Translations under genes and position numbers: made by a program | In this document: piece after piece, positions 1-6,989 of the stretch | Position numbering within the stretch: the stretch's first letter is position 1 | Layout of the letters: the number at the start of each line of letters is the position of its first letter | DNA from: JBJYIN01 sp046237015 | GTDB taxonomy: Bacteria > Pseudomonadota > Gammaproteobacteria > Enterobacterales > Enterobacteriaceae | Reading direction: 5' to 3' | Length of the DNA: 64,000 bases | Assembly (NCBI RefSeq): GCF_046237015.1 | Contig: NZ_JBJYIN010000003.1 | Span: 62,001 to 126,000, forward strand | Notes under the pieces: model-generated | What the model saw: the letters and a program-made list of their open reading frames with translations, nothing else | What the model was told of the DNA's origin: nothing | Databases searched by the model: none

Positions 1-266
1 TCACTGTCCACACGCAACACCAATATAATACCATTATCGATAAACCAATGGGCTTTATCCTGAATGAATAATATTTGTTCCTGAATAAAATCATATCGTT
101 GACGGTGATTGAGTAAAGTAAACATAATATCTGACGGCATACTCAGATTACCTGACGAGCTATTAAATCGACTTACCATTTCAACAGCGATAAGCCGTCC
201 TTCCAGACCATAAATAGGCCAGAAAACGTAATCGCTAACATAATCGACCTCTAATCGAATGATCAT
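1..266 (-). CDS. EAL-domain protein, YdiV-like, partial (N-terminus only)
   Basis: The gene runs off the left edge, so only the first 88 codons are present. The ATG at 266 opens a frame whose product contains VSDYVFWPIYGLEGRLIAVE followed by a MPSDIMF segment and a run ending in IILVLRVD. From memory, this lines up with the beginning of the degenerate EAL protein YdiV, which in enterics binds FlhD and represses flagellar genes instead of hydrolysing c-di-GMP. The catalytic part lies outside the window, so activity cannot be judged. No strong Shine-Dalgarno is visible before the ATG. It could equally be another short EAL-only protein; the family call is moderately secure, the YdiV role is inference. 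Confidence 0.65.
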   Translation of the reverse strand, partial: MIIRLEVDYVSDYVFWPIYGLEGRLIAVEMVSRFNSSSGNLSMPSDIMFTLLNHRQRYDFIQEQILFIQDKAHWFIDNGIILVLRVDS

Positions 267-351
267 ATGGTGTCGTCAAAGTAAAGTAATACGCCGTCAT
301 ACTTCAATTCGAATGGCTTAGGGCATTTTGCCAGCCCCGTCGTCACCCCGA

Positions 352-1368
352 TTAACCAATCGAGGTTGCCATCCACGTAGACAGTTGCTGTAACGCTTCC
401 CGCTGCTCAGGATATTTCCTGATTAATCGCTGACATACTTCAATAATGCTCGCTGGCCGATATTCCGTACCTTGTAACGCCGTTGCCAGATTTTCGAGCG
501 GCGTCGGATTCAGGCTATCGGTATAAACCTGCGCTCGACTAATCACACCTCGCTCTACATCAAAATGTAACTCTACGCCGCCCCAAGGGAAACGGGTATC
601 AAGTAGATGGGAGAAATCAGGTGCCTGACCGAAATTCCATTCCCAACTACTCTGACGGGCAAATTGTTCACGAAAACCGGGTAAATCAGGCAACGCCGTA
701 GGTGAAATCATTTCAGCGTCACACCGTTCGCCGTAATAATTAAAAAATGCCTCAGTAATCACCTGACAGATACGCGAGTGATCGAGAGTCGGCAAAATCT
801 CAACCAGATTCGCCACCCGCGAACGGACAGAGGTAATACCTTTAGCCTGTAATTTCTTAATATCCGGATTCAGATAATCGGCCAGACGGTTTAAATTAGC
901 ATTGAGTAACAGAGTACCATGATGAAAACCACGATCTTTGGTTTCACGATAGGCAGAACCAGAGATTTTACGGCTCCCGTCATGCGTTTCCACAACCAGA
1001 TCGTTGCGCCCTGACGCGCTGGCGTTGATACCAAGATCGGAAAGCGCATCAAGAATAATCTGTGTCGAAACTTGCTTATCATAGCCGGGTTTGCCTGCCA
1101 TAAAAGTAAAACAGGTATTACCCAAATCATGAAAAACCGCCCCGCCGCCGCTACTACGACGAGCCAGTTTAATCCCTTCTTCTGCCATTCGGCGCGTATT
1201 ACATTCTTTCCATGGATTCTGCGCTCGCCCAATCACCACAGTATCTGCATTTCGCCAGAGAAACAACACACGTTGCGTCGGCGGCATTTGCCGAAAAATA
1301 CACTCCTCAACCGCCAGATTAAACCAGGGATCGAAGGAATCAGAAACTAACAAACGTAGTGAAGACAT
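352..1368 (-). CDS. lplA: lipoate-protein ligase A
   Basis: Cytoplasmic enzyme that activates free lipoate with ATP and attaches it to lysine on the E2 subunits of 2-oxoacid dehydrogenases and on GcvH. The 338-residue product has the family's usual length. It shows the lipoate-binding signature RRSSGGGAVFHD near residues 70-81 and the SRKISGSAY stretch with the binding-site lysine near 134. The start is the ATG at 1368, preceded by AGGGAG at good spacing; a GTG one codon upstream is also in frame but fits E. coli LplA less well. It is followed after 27 bases on the opposite side by nlpC, transcribed in the same direction upstream of it. No unusual features were seen. Confidence 0.96.
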   Translation of the reverse strand: MSSLRLLVSDSFDPWFNLAVEECIFRQMPPTQRVLFLWRNADTVVIGRAQNPWKECNTRRMAEEGIKLARRSSGGGAVFHDLGNTCFTFMAGKPGYDKQVSTQIILDALSDLGINASASGRNDLVVETHDGSRKISGSAYRETKDRGFHHGTLLLNANLNRLADYLNPDIKKLQAKGITSVRSRVANLVEILPTLDHSRICQVITEAFFNYYGERCDAEMISPTALPDLPGFREQFARQSSWEWNFGQAPDFSHLLDTRFPWGGVELHFDVERGVISRAQVYTDSLNPTPLENLATALQGTEYRPASIIEVCQRLIRKYPEQREALQQLSTWMATSIG

Positions 1369-1395
1369 CACTCGCTCCCTGTCATGGAAAACACA

Positions 1396-1869
1396 TCAGA
1401 TGCGACGAGCCTGCCAGTACGCACGCTTCCAGTAAACATTATCCAGCGATGATCGAATCACCCCTTGGCTGGTGGAAGCATGGATAAACTGATCATTTTT
1501 GTCATAAATGCCGACGTGCAATCCGCTGCTACCGCTGCCCGTCTTGAAAAAAACCAGATCGCCCGGTAATAAGCTGTCACGTTCAATCCGCTCGCCTAGC
1601 TCAGTTTGCGCTTCTGTCGTGCGCGGTAATTGAATACCAAACCGATCGCGGAACGTCAGATAAACAAAGCCAGAACAATCGACACCGTTTCGATCCAGAC
1701 CGCCATAACGATACGGCGTCTTATACCATTGACCGAGTTGATCGTTTAACTGTGCGATCACCATAATAGAATCACTCAGGCGTGCATTTGGTGGGGGGCC
1801 TTTATGACTACTACTACACCCGACCATCACCAGGCTTGCCACTATCAACAGATGTCTTAAGCGTATCAT
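1396..1869 (-). CDS. nlpC: NlpC/P60 family lipoprotein, putative murein endopeptidase
   Basis: Predicted outer-membrane lipoprotein with an NlpC/P60 papain-like peptidase domain that would cut murein stem peptides. A signal peptide ends in a lipobox around VMVGC, with the lipidated cysteine at residue 18. The catalytic triad is readable as Cys65 in NGVDCSGF, His118 in SGLHVG and His130 in QFIHAS. Its 157 residues match E. coli NlpC closely. It lies 131 bases downstream of btuD in the same direction, reproducing the E. coli btuCED-nlpC order. The ATG at 1869 follows an AGGTAAG Shine-Dalgarno. The substrate is family knowledge, not shown here. Confidence 0.94.
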   Translation of the reverse strand: MIRLRHLLIVASLVMVGCSSSHKGPPPNARLSDSIMVIAQLNDQLGQWYKTPYRYGGLDRNGVDCSGFVYLTFRDRFGIQLPRTTEAQTELGERIERDSLLPGDLVFFKTGSGSSGLHVGIYDKNDQFIHASTSQGVIRSSLDNVYWKRAYWQARRI

Positions 1870-2000
1870 GCTTCTTACCTGAAAAATTTACAGATGCCTG
1901 TCATGCCCGTAAAGCGTTAGCAATCAGAGCGATATTTTTGTCTAATCTAGACAGAACGGTGACAACAGGCAAGTAAAGACGATTTTTCTGATAGAGAAAG

Positions 2001-2777
2001 TCAGATGCTATGCGGGATAATCCAATGACGTCCATCGACAATGTGACGTTGGAACTCAACACCAAAGACCGATGACAGCAGAGCCGGACTCATCACGTCA
2101 TCCGTCGCCCCTTGCGCGATAAGCCGTCCCGCCGCAATCAGCCAAACCTTATCAGCATGGTGAAGGCTATGGTTCAAGTCGTGCGCACACAGAATAATGG
2201 TGATACCTGCCAGGCATAGTTGATGTAGTAGCTCATCCAACGCCACCTGTTGCGCAACATCCAGGCTATTGGTGGGTTCATCCAGTAGCAGCAAACGAGC
2301 ATGAGGGTTCAGCGTTGGCCATATCTGCAAGCATACTGCGGCCAATCGGACTCGTTGCCACTCGCCACCAGAGAGCCGGGTTAAAGGACGGGCCAGTTTA
2401 TCGGTCAACGCTAAACGGTCAGCAAGAAAATGGACGACCGACTCAACGTTTGTCTCGTCGGCCATTGGCGGTTGGTGTAAACGTAAGTACTGAAACACCG
2501 GCATAAACGCTATCGGCGGTTGTTGCTGTGCCAGATAGGCCCGTTGCAACGCCAGATCCTGAGAAGATAATTGGGAAAGCGCTGAGCCTGCTAAATAGAC
2601 CTCACCTTCCCCTGTCAGTAACCCGGATAACCGGGCTAACAGCGTGCTCTTTCCCGCACCATTCGGCCCGATGATATGTAATAGTTCGCCCGAGCCACAC
2701 TCAGCATCAACCGGAAACAAACGAGGTCTGGCACCGACCTGCCTCAGTTTTAATAACGGTGTTTCATTCTGTTTCAA
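2001..2777 (-). CDS. btuD: vitamin B12 ABC transporter ATPase BtuD
   Basis: ATPase subunit that, with BtuC and periplasmic BtuF, drives cobalamin across the inner membrane. The Walker A motif GPNGAGKST is at about residues 37-45, the ABC signature LSGGEWQRVRLAA in the middle and Walker B LLLLDEPTNSLD after it. The only sensible in-frame start is a TTG at 2777 that abuts the btuE stop codon (TAA then TTG). This suggests translational coupling, since no well-spaced ribosome site is visible. Length, 258 residues, is near the E. coli 249. It is the distal gene of btuC-btuE-btuD. The exact start is the only real uncertainty. Confidence 0.95.
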   Translation of the reverse strand: MKQNETPLLKLRQVGARPRLFPVDAECGSGELLHIIGPNGAGKSTLLARLSGLLTGEGEVYLAGSALSQLSSQDLALQRAYLAQQQPPIAFMPVFQYLRLHQPPMADETNVESVVHFLADRLALTDKLARPLTRLSGGEWQRVRLAAVCLQIWPTLNPHARLLLLDEPTNSLDVAQQVALDELLHQLCLAGITIILCAHDLNHSLHHADKVWLIAAGRLIAQGATDDVMSPALLSSVFGVEFQRHIVDGRHWIIPHSI

Positions 2778-3329
2778 TTACTTTGCCAACGCCTCTTCCA
2801 CCGCGTTAACGATCGTTGCGTGATCGGGTGCCAAATCGGGCGCAAAACGCTGGATAACCTGCCCTTGACGGTCAATCAGGAATTTTTCGAAATTCCACAA
2901 AATGTCTTCCGGATTTTTCGGTTTACGACCTTTATTGACGAGTCGCTCGTAAAAACCGCTTAACATGGAACCCGTCGCTTTCGGTTGCTCACGAATTAAT
3001 AGCTGATAGAGGGGATGACGATGAGCGCCGTTGACCTCGATCTTGCTAAACATAGGAAACTGGACGCCGAAGGTTCCCCGACAAAACGCCTGGATTTCCT
3101 CTTCGCTGCCCGGTTCTTGTCCGCCAAATTCATTCGATGGAAACCCCAGCACGACCAATCCCCGATCGCGATACGTTTCGTAAATCGTCTCCAGTGCTTC
3201 GTATTGTTTCGTCAAACCACACTGCGAAGCCACGTTAACAATCAAGGCAACCTTTCCTTGATAAGCCCCAAGCGTTGTGGCTTCACCCGTGATGGTTTTT
3301 AGCGGGATAGTGTAGATTTCGTTACTCAT
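2778..3329 (-). CDS. btuE: glutathione peroxidase-like thiol peroxidase BtuE
   Basis: A non-selenium member of the glutathione peroxidase family that reduces hydroperoxides. It is not needed for B12 transport although it sits inside the btu operon. The peroxidatic cysteine is Cys37 in NVASQCGLT, and the conserved WNFEKFL tryptophan/asparagine motif is near residue 143. Starting at the second of two consecutive ATGs (3329), seven bases after AAGGAG, gives 183 residues, the length of E. coli BtuE. Frame continues upstream for 20 more codons without a good ribosome site, so the longer form was rejected. It lies between btuC (66 bases away) and btuD (abutting). Confidence 0.95.
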   Translation of the reverse strand: MSNEIYTIPLKTITGEATTLGAYQGKVALIVNVASQCGLTKQYEALETIYETYRDRGLVVLGFPSNEFGGQEPGSEEEIQAFCRGTFGVQFPMFSKIEVNGAHRHPLYQLLIREQPKATGSMLSGFYERLVNKGRKPKNPEDILWNFEKFLIDRQGQVIQRFAPDLAPDHATIVNAVEEALAK

Positions 3330-3395
3330 CATAGAGCTCCTTCCATTCTGCGATTCATCAACGCCGCCAGCATTCGTGCTGGCCGACACGGTGTA

Positions 3396-4397
3396 CTAAA
3401 GACGATTACGTAGCAGTAGCCAAATAAACCACGGCGATCCCAGCGTAGCGGTAACCACGCCAATCGGCAACTCGGCGGATGACAGCACAATACGCGCCAC
3501 GGTATCCGCCAGCATCAAAATGGCACCGCCTGCCAATGCACACCCGGTGAGCAAATAGCGCTGATCGGTCAATCCATACAGGCGTAACATATGGGGAATA
3601 ATTAACCCAACAAAACCAATGACACCGGCCAACGCGACGCTCAATCCGACCAAGATGCCAACAATCAAAACCAGTACGTTACGCCAACGATAAACCGAAA
3701 CGCCGAGCTGGCGCGCCTGTATCTCCCCCAGAGTCAATCCATTAAGCACCGAACCTTGTCGACTTAACCAGAGAATAAAAGGCAACAGTGCCGCAACCAG
3801 CCAGCCATGACGCCAGTCGATGCCGCTAAATCCGCCCATCATCCAGTACATTAACTGTCGTAAATCGAGGCTGGTACTAAAGTAGACCGCCCACGTCATA
3901 ACAGCGCTGCAAATGATACCCAGCGCCACACCAATCAATAGCAGACGAGCATTGGAAACATGGGCGCGCGCAAAGCGCAGAAGAAGAAAGGTAATGAACA
4001 ATGCCCCGGCAATCGCACTAAAACTCAGCGTCCAGACGGGAAGTTGTCCCTGCCCCAATAAGACGGTGAGCACCAGTGCGACACCCGCGCCATTGGCAAC
4101 CCCCAGCAAACCAGGTTCCGCCAGCGGATTATCGAAAATCGCCTGCATCACCGCCCCCGCCATCGCCAGACTGGCTCCGACCAGCATAACAGCCAGCGTT
4201 CTGGGCAAACGCAAATGCCAGACAAAAATTTGCTGCGTATCATCCAACCAGGACGTCGGCCAAATCCAGCGATCGCCAGCACACAGGCTGATAATCAGAA
4301 TCACAAACGTTAGGCATAACAACACGACCAAACGCCATCGATCCCGAATGTGTTGCTGTCGTGTTAATTGGGTATATCCTGGATTGAATAGCTGCAT
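3396..4397 (-). CDS. btuC: vitamin B12 ABC transporter permease BtuC
   Basis: Inner-membrane permease of the BtuCD-F cobalamin importer, FecCD family, with about ten hydrophobic segments through the whole length. Family landmarks visible include LRLPRTLAVMLVGASLA, NPLAEPGLLGVANGAGVAL, the cytoplasmic coupling region VIGFVGLIIPHMLRL and the C-terminal ELPIGVVTATLGSPWFIWLL. The ATG at 4397 follows GGTGG and yields 333 residues against 326 in E. coli; an upstream ATG at 4445 would add 16 residues with no homologous counterpart. First gene of the btu operon. The upstream region carries unusual T-rich tandem repeats listed separately. Confidence 0.95.
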   Translation of the reverse strand: MQLFNPGYTQLTRQQHIRDRWRLVVLLCLTFVILIISLCAGDRWIWPTSWLDDTQQIFVWHLRLPRTLAVMLVGASLAMAGAVMQAIFDNPLAEPGLLGVANGAGVALVLTVLLGQGQLPVWTLSFSAIAGALFITFLLLRFARAHVSNARLLLIGVALGIICSAVMTWAVYFSTSLDLRQLMYWMMGGFSGIDWRHGWLVAALLPFILWLSRQGSVLNGLTLGEIQARQLGVSVYRWRNVLVLIVGILVGLSVALAGVIGFVGLIIPHMLRLYGLTDQRYLLTGCALAGGAILMLADTVARIVLSSAELPIGVVTATLGSPWFIWLLLRNRL

Positions 4398-4510
4398 CGG
4401 CCACCAGCAATAAAACAAACGTGCCGTACATCGGAGGTGTCCCACATTTTCCCCTCGATGACGACACGAATTATTCGTCTCTCTATGTTAAACGATTTTA
4501 CACTTTTCTT

Positions 4511-4598
4511 GTTTTTTCAACATGCCTGTTTTTTTCAACGGCTTTGTTTTCTCAGCATGTATGATTTTTTCAACATAGATTACTTTTTCAGCATGGCC
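4511..4598. repeat. T-rich degenerate tandem repeat between the methyltransferase gene and btuC
   Basis: About five head-to-tail units of 16-20 bases share the core TTTTTTCAACATG or TTTTCTCAGCATG, beginning at about 4511, 4528, 4546, 4563 and 4583. On the minus strand these read CATGTTGAAAAAA. They fill most of the 222-base gap upstream of btuC and downstream of the methyltransferase stop. Whether they affect btuC transcription or are only slippage products is not known. Confidence 0.7.
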
Positions 4599-4619
4599 GA
4601 TGGCTTAAATGACATCATG

Positions 4620-5384
4620 TTATTTTGTGCTGCACACCGCAATGTAGTTCAACTGGTGACGGTTACGGCGAAACGTGTGGAACATGTTGAAAAACATCGG
4701 CCGATTTTCTCTTTTCAGCGCATTTTTCAAAATCCGCGCAGCGCCAGACAAGCCTTCATCGTAAATCAGTCCCTTAGGCGTCAGCAGCGTCATCGCACCA
4801 TGATCGCTTTTTACCTGACTAAAGCCACAATCGCTAAACAACGCGATCCACCCATCATGCAGCATAGGTTGCGCATGCACATTAATTGCCTTATGCATTT
4901 GTGCAACGGCATCCTGTGCGCCTTTGTCTTTTTCAGACAGCAGCATGATATCGTGTGTAATCAGACGTCCCCCCGGTTTCAACACGCGGTAATATTCTTC
5001 CACGATGCGACTTTTCGCTTTATCTGCATACATCGTCAGCATGGCTTCATTGATCACGACATCAAAATGATTATCCGGAAACGGCAGTTCCAGCGCATTA
5101 GCCTGCACAATGGTCACCCGCGAAGCCAGATTATTCGCAGCAACATTTTCCTGAGCCTTCTGCAAGGCCGCCTTATCCATATCTGCGCCGATAACCTGAC
5201 ACTCAAAGCGTTGAGCGATCTCCATCGCCGTTGTCGCCATATTACAGGCCACTTCCAGCACCAGGCTGTCCCGCGTAAATCCTGCCTGATTGATCAACCA
5301 CTCTGTTGCTTTTCGTCCACCGGGGCGCAACCGCTTTTTACCCAATCGCGCTAAGAATTTATGCCCTGCTTCATGTTCACTCAT
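4620..5384 (-). CDS. class I SAM-dependent methyltransferase, substrate unknown
   Basis: Predicted cytoplasmic Rossmann-fold methyltransferase of 254 residues. Motif I is the slightly unusual VLEVACNMATT near residue 42, where a glycine-rich loop is more common. An acidic residue at the end of strand 2 (VIGADMDKAAL), NALELPFPDNHFDVVINEAM and the post-motif VLKPGGRLITHD follow as in UbiE/type-11 enzymes. A ribosome site GGAG precedes the ATG. It lies 46 bases downstream of the cupin gene and is probably co-transcribed with it, opposite a divergent Crp/Fnr gene. The closest reaction cannot be named from sequence; small-molecule methylation is the default expectation. Confidence 0.85.
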   Translation of the reverse strand: MSEHEAGHKFLARLGKKRLRPGGRKATEWLINQAGFTRDSLVLEVACNMATTAMEIAQRFECQVIGADMDKAALQKAQENVAANNLASRVTIVQANALELPFPDNHFDVVINEAMLTMYADKAKSRIVEEYYRVLKPGGRLITHDIMLLSEKDKGAQDAVAQMHKAINVHAQPMLHDGWIALFSDCGFSQVKSDHGAMTLLTPKGLIYDEGLSGAARILKNALKRENRPMFFNMFHTFRRNRHQLNYIAVCSTK

Positions 5385-5430
5385 ACTCTCGTCTCCTCTG
5401 GATCACCGATAAATGTTAAACGTGGCTGAA

Positions 5431-5772
5431 TCATTGAGACTTCAGTGTTTTAAGCATAATCAGCAGCATACGAGACGCCTGTGGCGCATCAACAGCATGC
5501 GGCACATTAGCCGGCATACGCACCAACGTCCCCGGCTGGGCGATAACGGGTTCACCACCTATCGTCAACATAAGCTCGCCTTCAAGCACCATCACCAGAG
5601 CATCATAGGGAGCACTGTGCTCACTTAGCCCTTGACCCTGATCAAACGCGAATAACGTCACGTTTCCACCATCCGTTCGCGCCAATACACGGCTGGCAAT
5701 ACCTTGTTCAGTTGGCGTAATCAGCGCGTTTAGCACTAAAGCCTGTGCCGCGGGGAGTGTATTTTCTTTCAT
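5431..5772 (-). CDS. small cupin-domain protein
   Basis: A 113-residue single-domain cupin. The two cupin motifs are recognisable: motif 1 in HSAPYDALVMVLEGELMLTI and motif 2 in GTLVRMPANVPHAVDA, giving two histidines for a possible metal site but lacking the full canonical set. The start follows AAGGAG at ideal spacing. It is the promoter-proximal gene of a cupin-methyltransferase pair, divergent from the Crp/Fnr gene at 5888. Such stand-alone cupins serve as small-molecule sensors, isomerases or chaperones, and nothing here decides between these. Co-regulation with its neighbour regulator is inferred from layout. Confidence 0.88.
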   Translation of the reverse strand: MKENTLPAAQALVLNALITPTEQGIASRVLARTDGGNVTLFAFDQGQGLSEHSAPYDALVMVLEGELMLTIGGEPVIAQPGTLVRMPANVPHAVDAPQASRMLLIMLKTLKSQ

Positions 5773-5791
5773 CGTTTATCTCCTTCAGTTT

Positions 5792-5824
5792 GATTCAGCC
5801 GATAACGATTCCGCTTGCTGAATC
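5792..5824. promoter_or_regulatory. inverted repeat upstream of the cupin gene
   Basis: GATTCAGC at 5792-5799 and its exact complement GCTGAATC at 5817-5824 are 25 bases apart centre to centre, about two and a half helical turns. The left arm is 20 bases before the cupin ATG, so it would lie in the leader or core promoter. It could be a dimeric operator or an RNA hairpin; no regulator is assigned. Confidence 0.4.
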
Positions 5825-5887
5825 TATGCAAGTGATTATTATTTTCATTTACTCTATTGATGGTAATTCTTGCCTTGCGGAGGGCAA

Positions 5888-5901
5888 ATGACATTTGTCA
5901 A
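5888..5901. promoter_or_regulatory. candidate DNR/FNR-type box overlapping the regulator start codon
   Basis: ATGACATTTGTCAA fits TTGAC-N4-GTCAA with one mismatch. The same 12-base core TGACATTTGTCA recurs at 6687. Its centre is 41.5 bases before a predicted start near 5853 on the minus strand, where TACCAT (5860-5865 complement) could be the -10. That is the class II activation geometry for the cupin promoter, while binding could obstruct the regulator's own gene. Prediction only. Confidence 0.5.
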
Positions 5902-6604
5902 AAAGGCCTTGTTACCTGATGAATACGGTGATGTGCTATTTCAGCACCACTGGATGAAGGGAGAACCCGATGAAGTGATCCACGGGTTATTGGCGAAAAG
6001 TGAACGGATGTTTTTCACTCAGGACGATCTCCTGTTTCGTGAAGGGGATAACATGAGTCACTGCCTGTTAGTCGAAAACGGGATACTACAAGCTTTCCGC
6101 CACACTTTTGGGGGAGACGAGAAAATTTTTGGCCAGTTTCAGCGTGGTGAATTCGTCGCCATTGCCGCCGTTTTCATGGATCATGGACGCTTTCCTATGA
6201 ATATTCGTGCATTAAGTGAAGGACAAGCGTTGATGATCCCCCGATATGAAATCCATCAATTCTGCCTGCAACGCCCGGCGCTAGCGCTGCGATTATTAAA
6301 TTATCTGGGAAAAAAACTCTACTCGACCATCAATCAGATCGACTGGCTCACCTCCAGTTCCGCCGCCCAACGACTGGCTGATTATCTGCTGCGGCAACAC
6401 CAGACGCAGAAAAGCCTTCATCTGGTTTTACCTGTCAATCGTGGGCAATTAGCGACCTCACTCGGTATTCGTGGTGAAACGCTGAGTCGATTAATGGCGG
6501 AATGGAAACGACAAGGCTATATCACTTATCGGGGGCATATGGTGGAATTGTGTGATATGGATTATTTGAAACAACTGGCAGCAGAAGCCAGACGCACGTT
6601 CTAA
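5888..6604 (+). CDS. Crp/Fnr-family transcriptional regulator (DNR/FNR-like)
   Basis: A 238-residue regulator: N-terminal cyclic-nucleotide-binding-like beta barrel (about 25-140), a dimerisation helix and a C-terminal winged helix. The recognition helix GETLSRLMAEWKRQG keeps the E..SR residues that in FNR-type proteins contact TTGA half-sites. No cysteine cluster occurs at the N-terminus, so it is not an Fe-S FNR; a heme or other-ligand sensor such as DNR/NNR is more likely. The start is the ATG at 5888 after GGAGGG; a TTG at 5870 is weaker. A TTGAC-N4-GTCAA-like palindrome overlaps its own start codon, suggesting autoregulation. Divergent from the cupin-methyltransferase pair. The ligand is unknown. 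Confidence 0.9.
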   Translation: MTFVKKALLPDEYGDVLFQHHWMKGEPDEVIHGLLAKSERMFFTQDDLLFREGDNMSHCLLVENGILQAFRHTFGGDEKIFGQFQRGEFVAIAAVFMDHGRFPMNIRALSEGQALMIPRYEIHQFCLQRPALALRLLNYLGKKLYSTINQIDWLTSSSAAQRLADYLLRQHQTQKSLHLVLPVNRGQLATSLGIRGETLSRLMAEWKRQGYITYRGHMVELCDMDYLKQLAAEARRTF

Positions 6605-6685
6605 ACCCCTGCGTCAATGCAAAGAGTAAAAAGGAGGAGGTATTGAGGAGGATGTGTTAGCACCAAAAAGACTTTCTCGATCATT

Positions 6686-6699
6686 TTGACATTTGTCAT
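6686..6699. promoter_or_regulatory. second candidate DNR/FNR-type box
   Basis: TTGACATTTGTCAT matches TTGAC-N4-GTCAA with one mismatch and shares 12 consecutive bases with the box at 5888. Placing its centre at -41.5 puts a transcript start near 6734, with TACGCT (6723-6728) as a weak -10. It would serve the small gene at 6781. Confidence 0.5.
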
Positions 6700-6733
6700 T
6701 CGGCAAACACACGTCTATCCGCTACGCTTAATA

Positions 6734-6752
6734 AATGAGAATACCTCTCATT
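6734..6752. promoter_or_regulatory. candidate Fur box
   Basis: A 19-base palindrome, AATGAGA then five bases then TCTCATT, resembles the enteric Fur operator half-site pattern. It lies 28 bases before the ATG of the small gene at 6781, at or just after the predicted transcript start, which would suit repression under iron sufficiency. Confidence 0.5.
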
Positions 6753-6780
6753 ATCTATAGGTGACGCGAGGGTAACGGCT

Positions 6781-6972
6781 ATGCTGACAATTTTCCGACG
6801 ATTCTTTGCGAAGACGCTCCCCCCTAACACGGAGCCGACAACAAAAGTAGACTCCCATGTTTATTGCAGCGAAAGTGAATTCTGCTTCTTTAATCACTCG
6901 GCAACCTTACCATTCGATCAGGTCAACGAGTGCCATAACAAGAATCCGCATTGGGGAAGCCAACGCGAATAA
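6781..6972 (+). CDS. small protein of unknown function, 63 residues
   Basis: Not recognised. The ATG follows GCGAGGG at plausible spacing, and the upstream 100 bases hold a DNR/FNR-like box and a Fur-like box, which argues that the frame is real. The product starts with a short basic/hydrophobic stretch (MLTIFRRFFAKTL) and continues as a polar tail with three cysteines, two of them in YCSESEFC, plus several histidines, which might bind metal. It is too short and polar for a membrane protein. It ends 17 bases from the convergent cobB stop. Codon use looks ordinary. It could still be a chance frame. Confidence 0.5.
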   Translation: MLTIFRRFFAKTLPPNTEPTTKVDSHVYCSESEFCFFNHSATLPFDQVNECHNKNPHWGSQRE

Positions 6973-6989
6973 CGGTACGCGTGACGTCA

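Noticed and set aside
280..320. CCGTCATACTTCAATTC near the left edge as another partial copy of the 61411 repeat
   Set aside because: Only about 15 bases match the left end; too short to call with confidence.
4511..4598. Tandem units considered as a small CRISPR array
   Set aside because: Units are 16-20 bases, degenerate and head-to-tail without unique spacers.
4437..5354. Long plus-strand reading frame of 305 codons across the methyltransferase gene
   Set aside because: It runs antisense to a recognisable methyltransferase and through the T-rich repeat, is phenylalanine/histidine-rich and has no family likeness or ribosome site.
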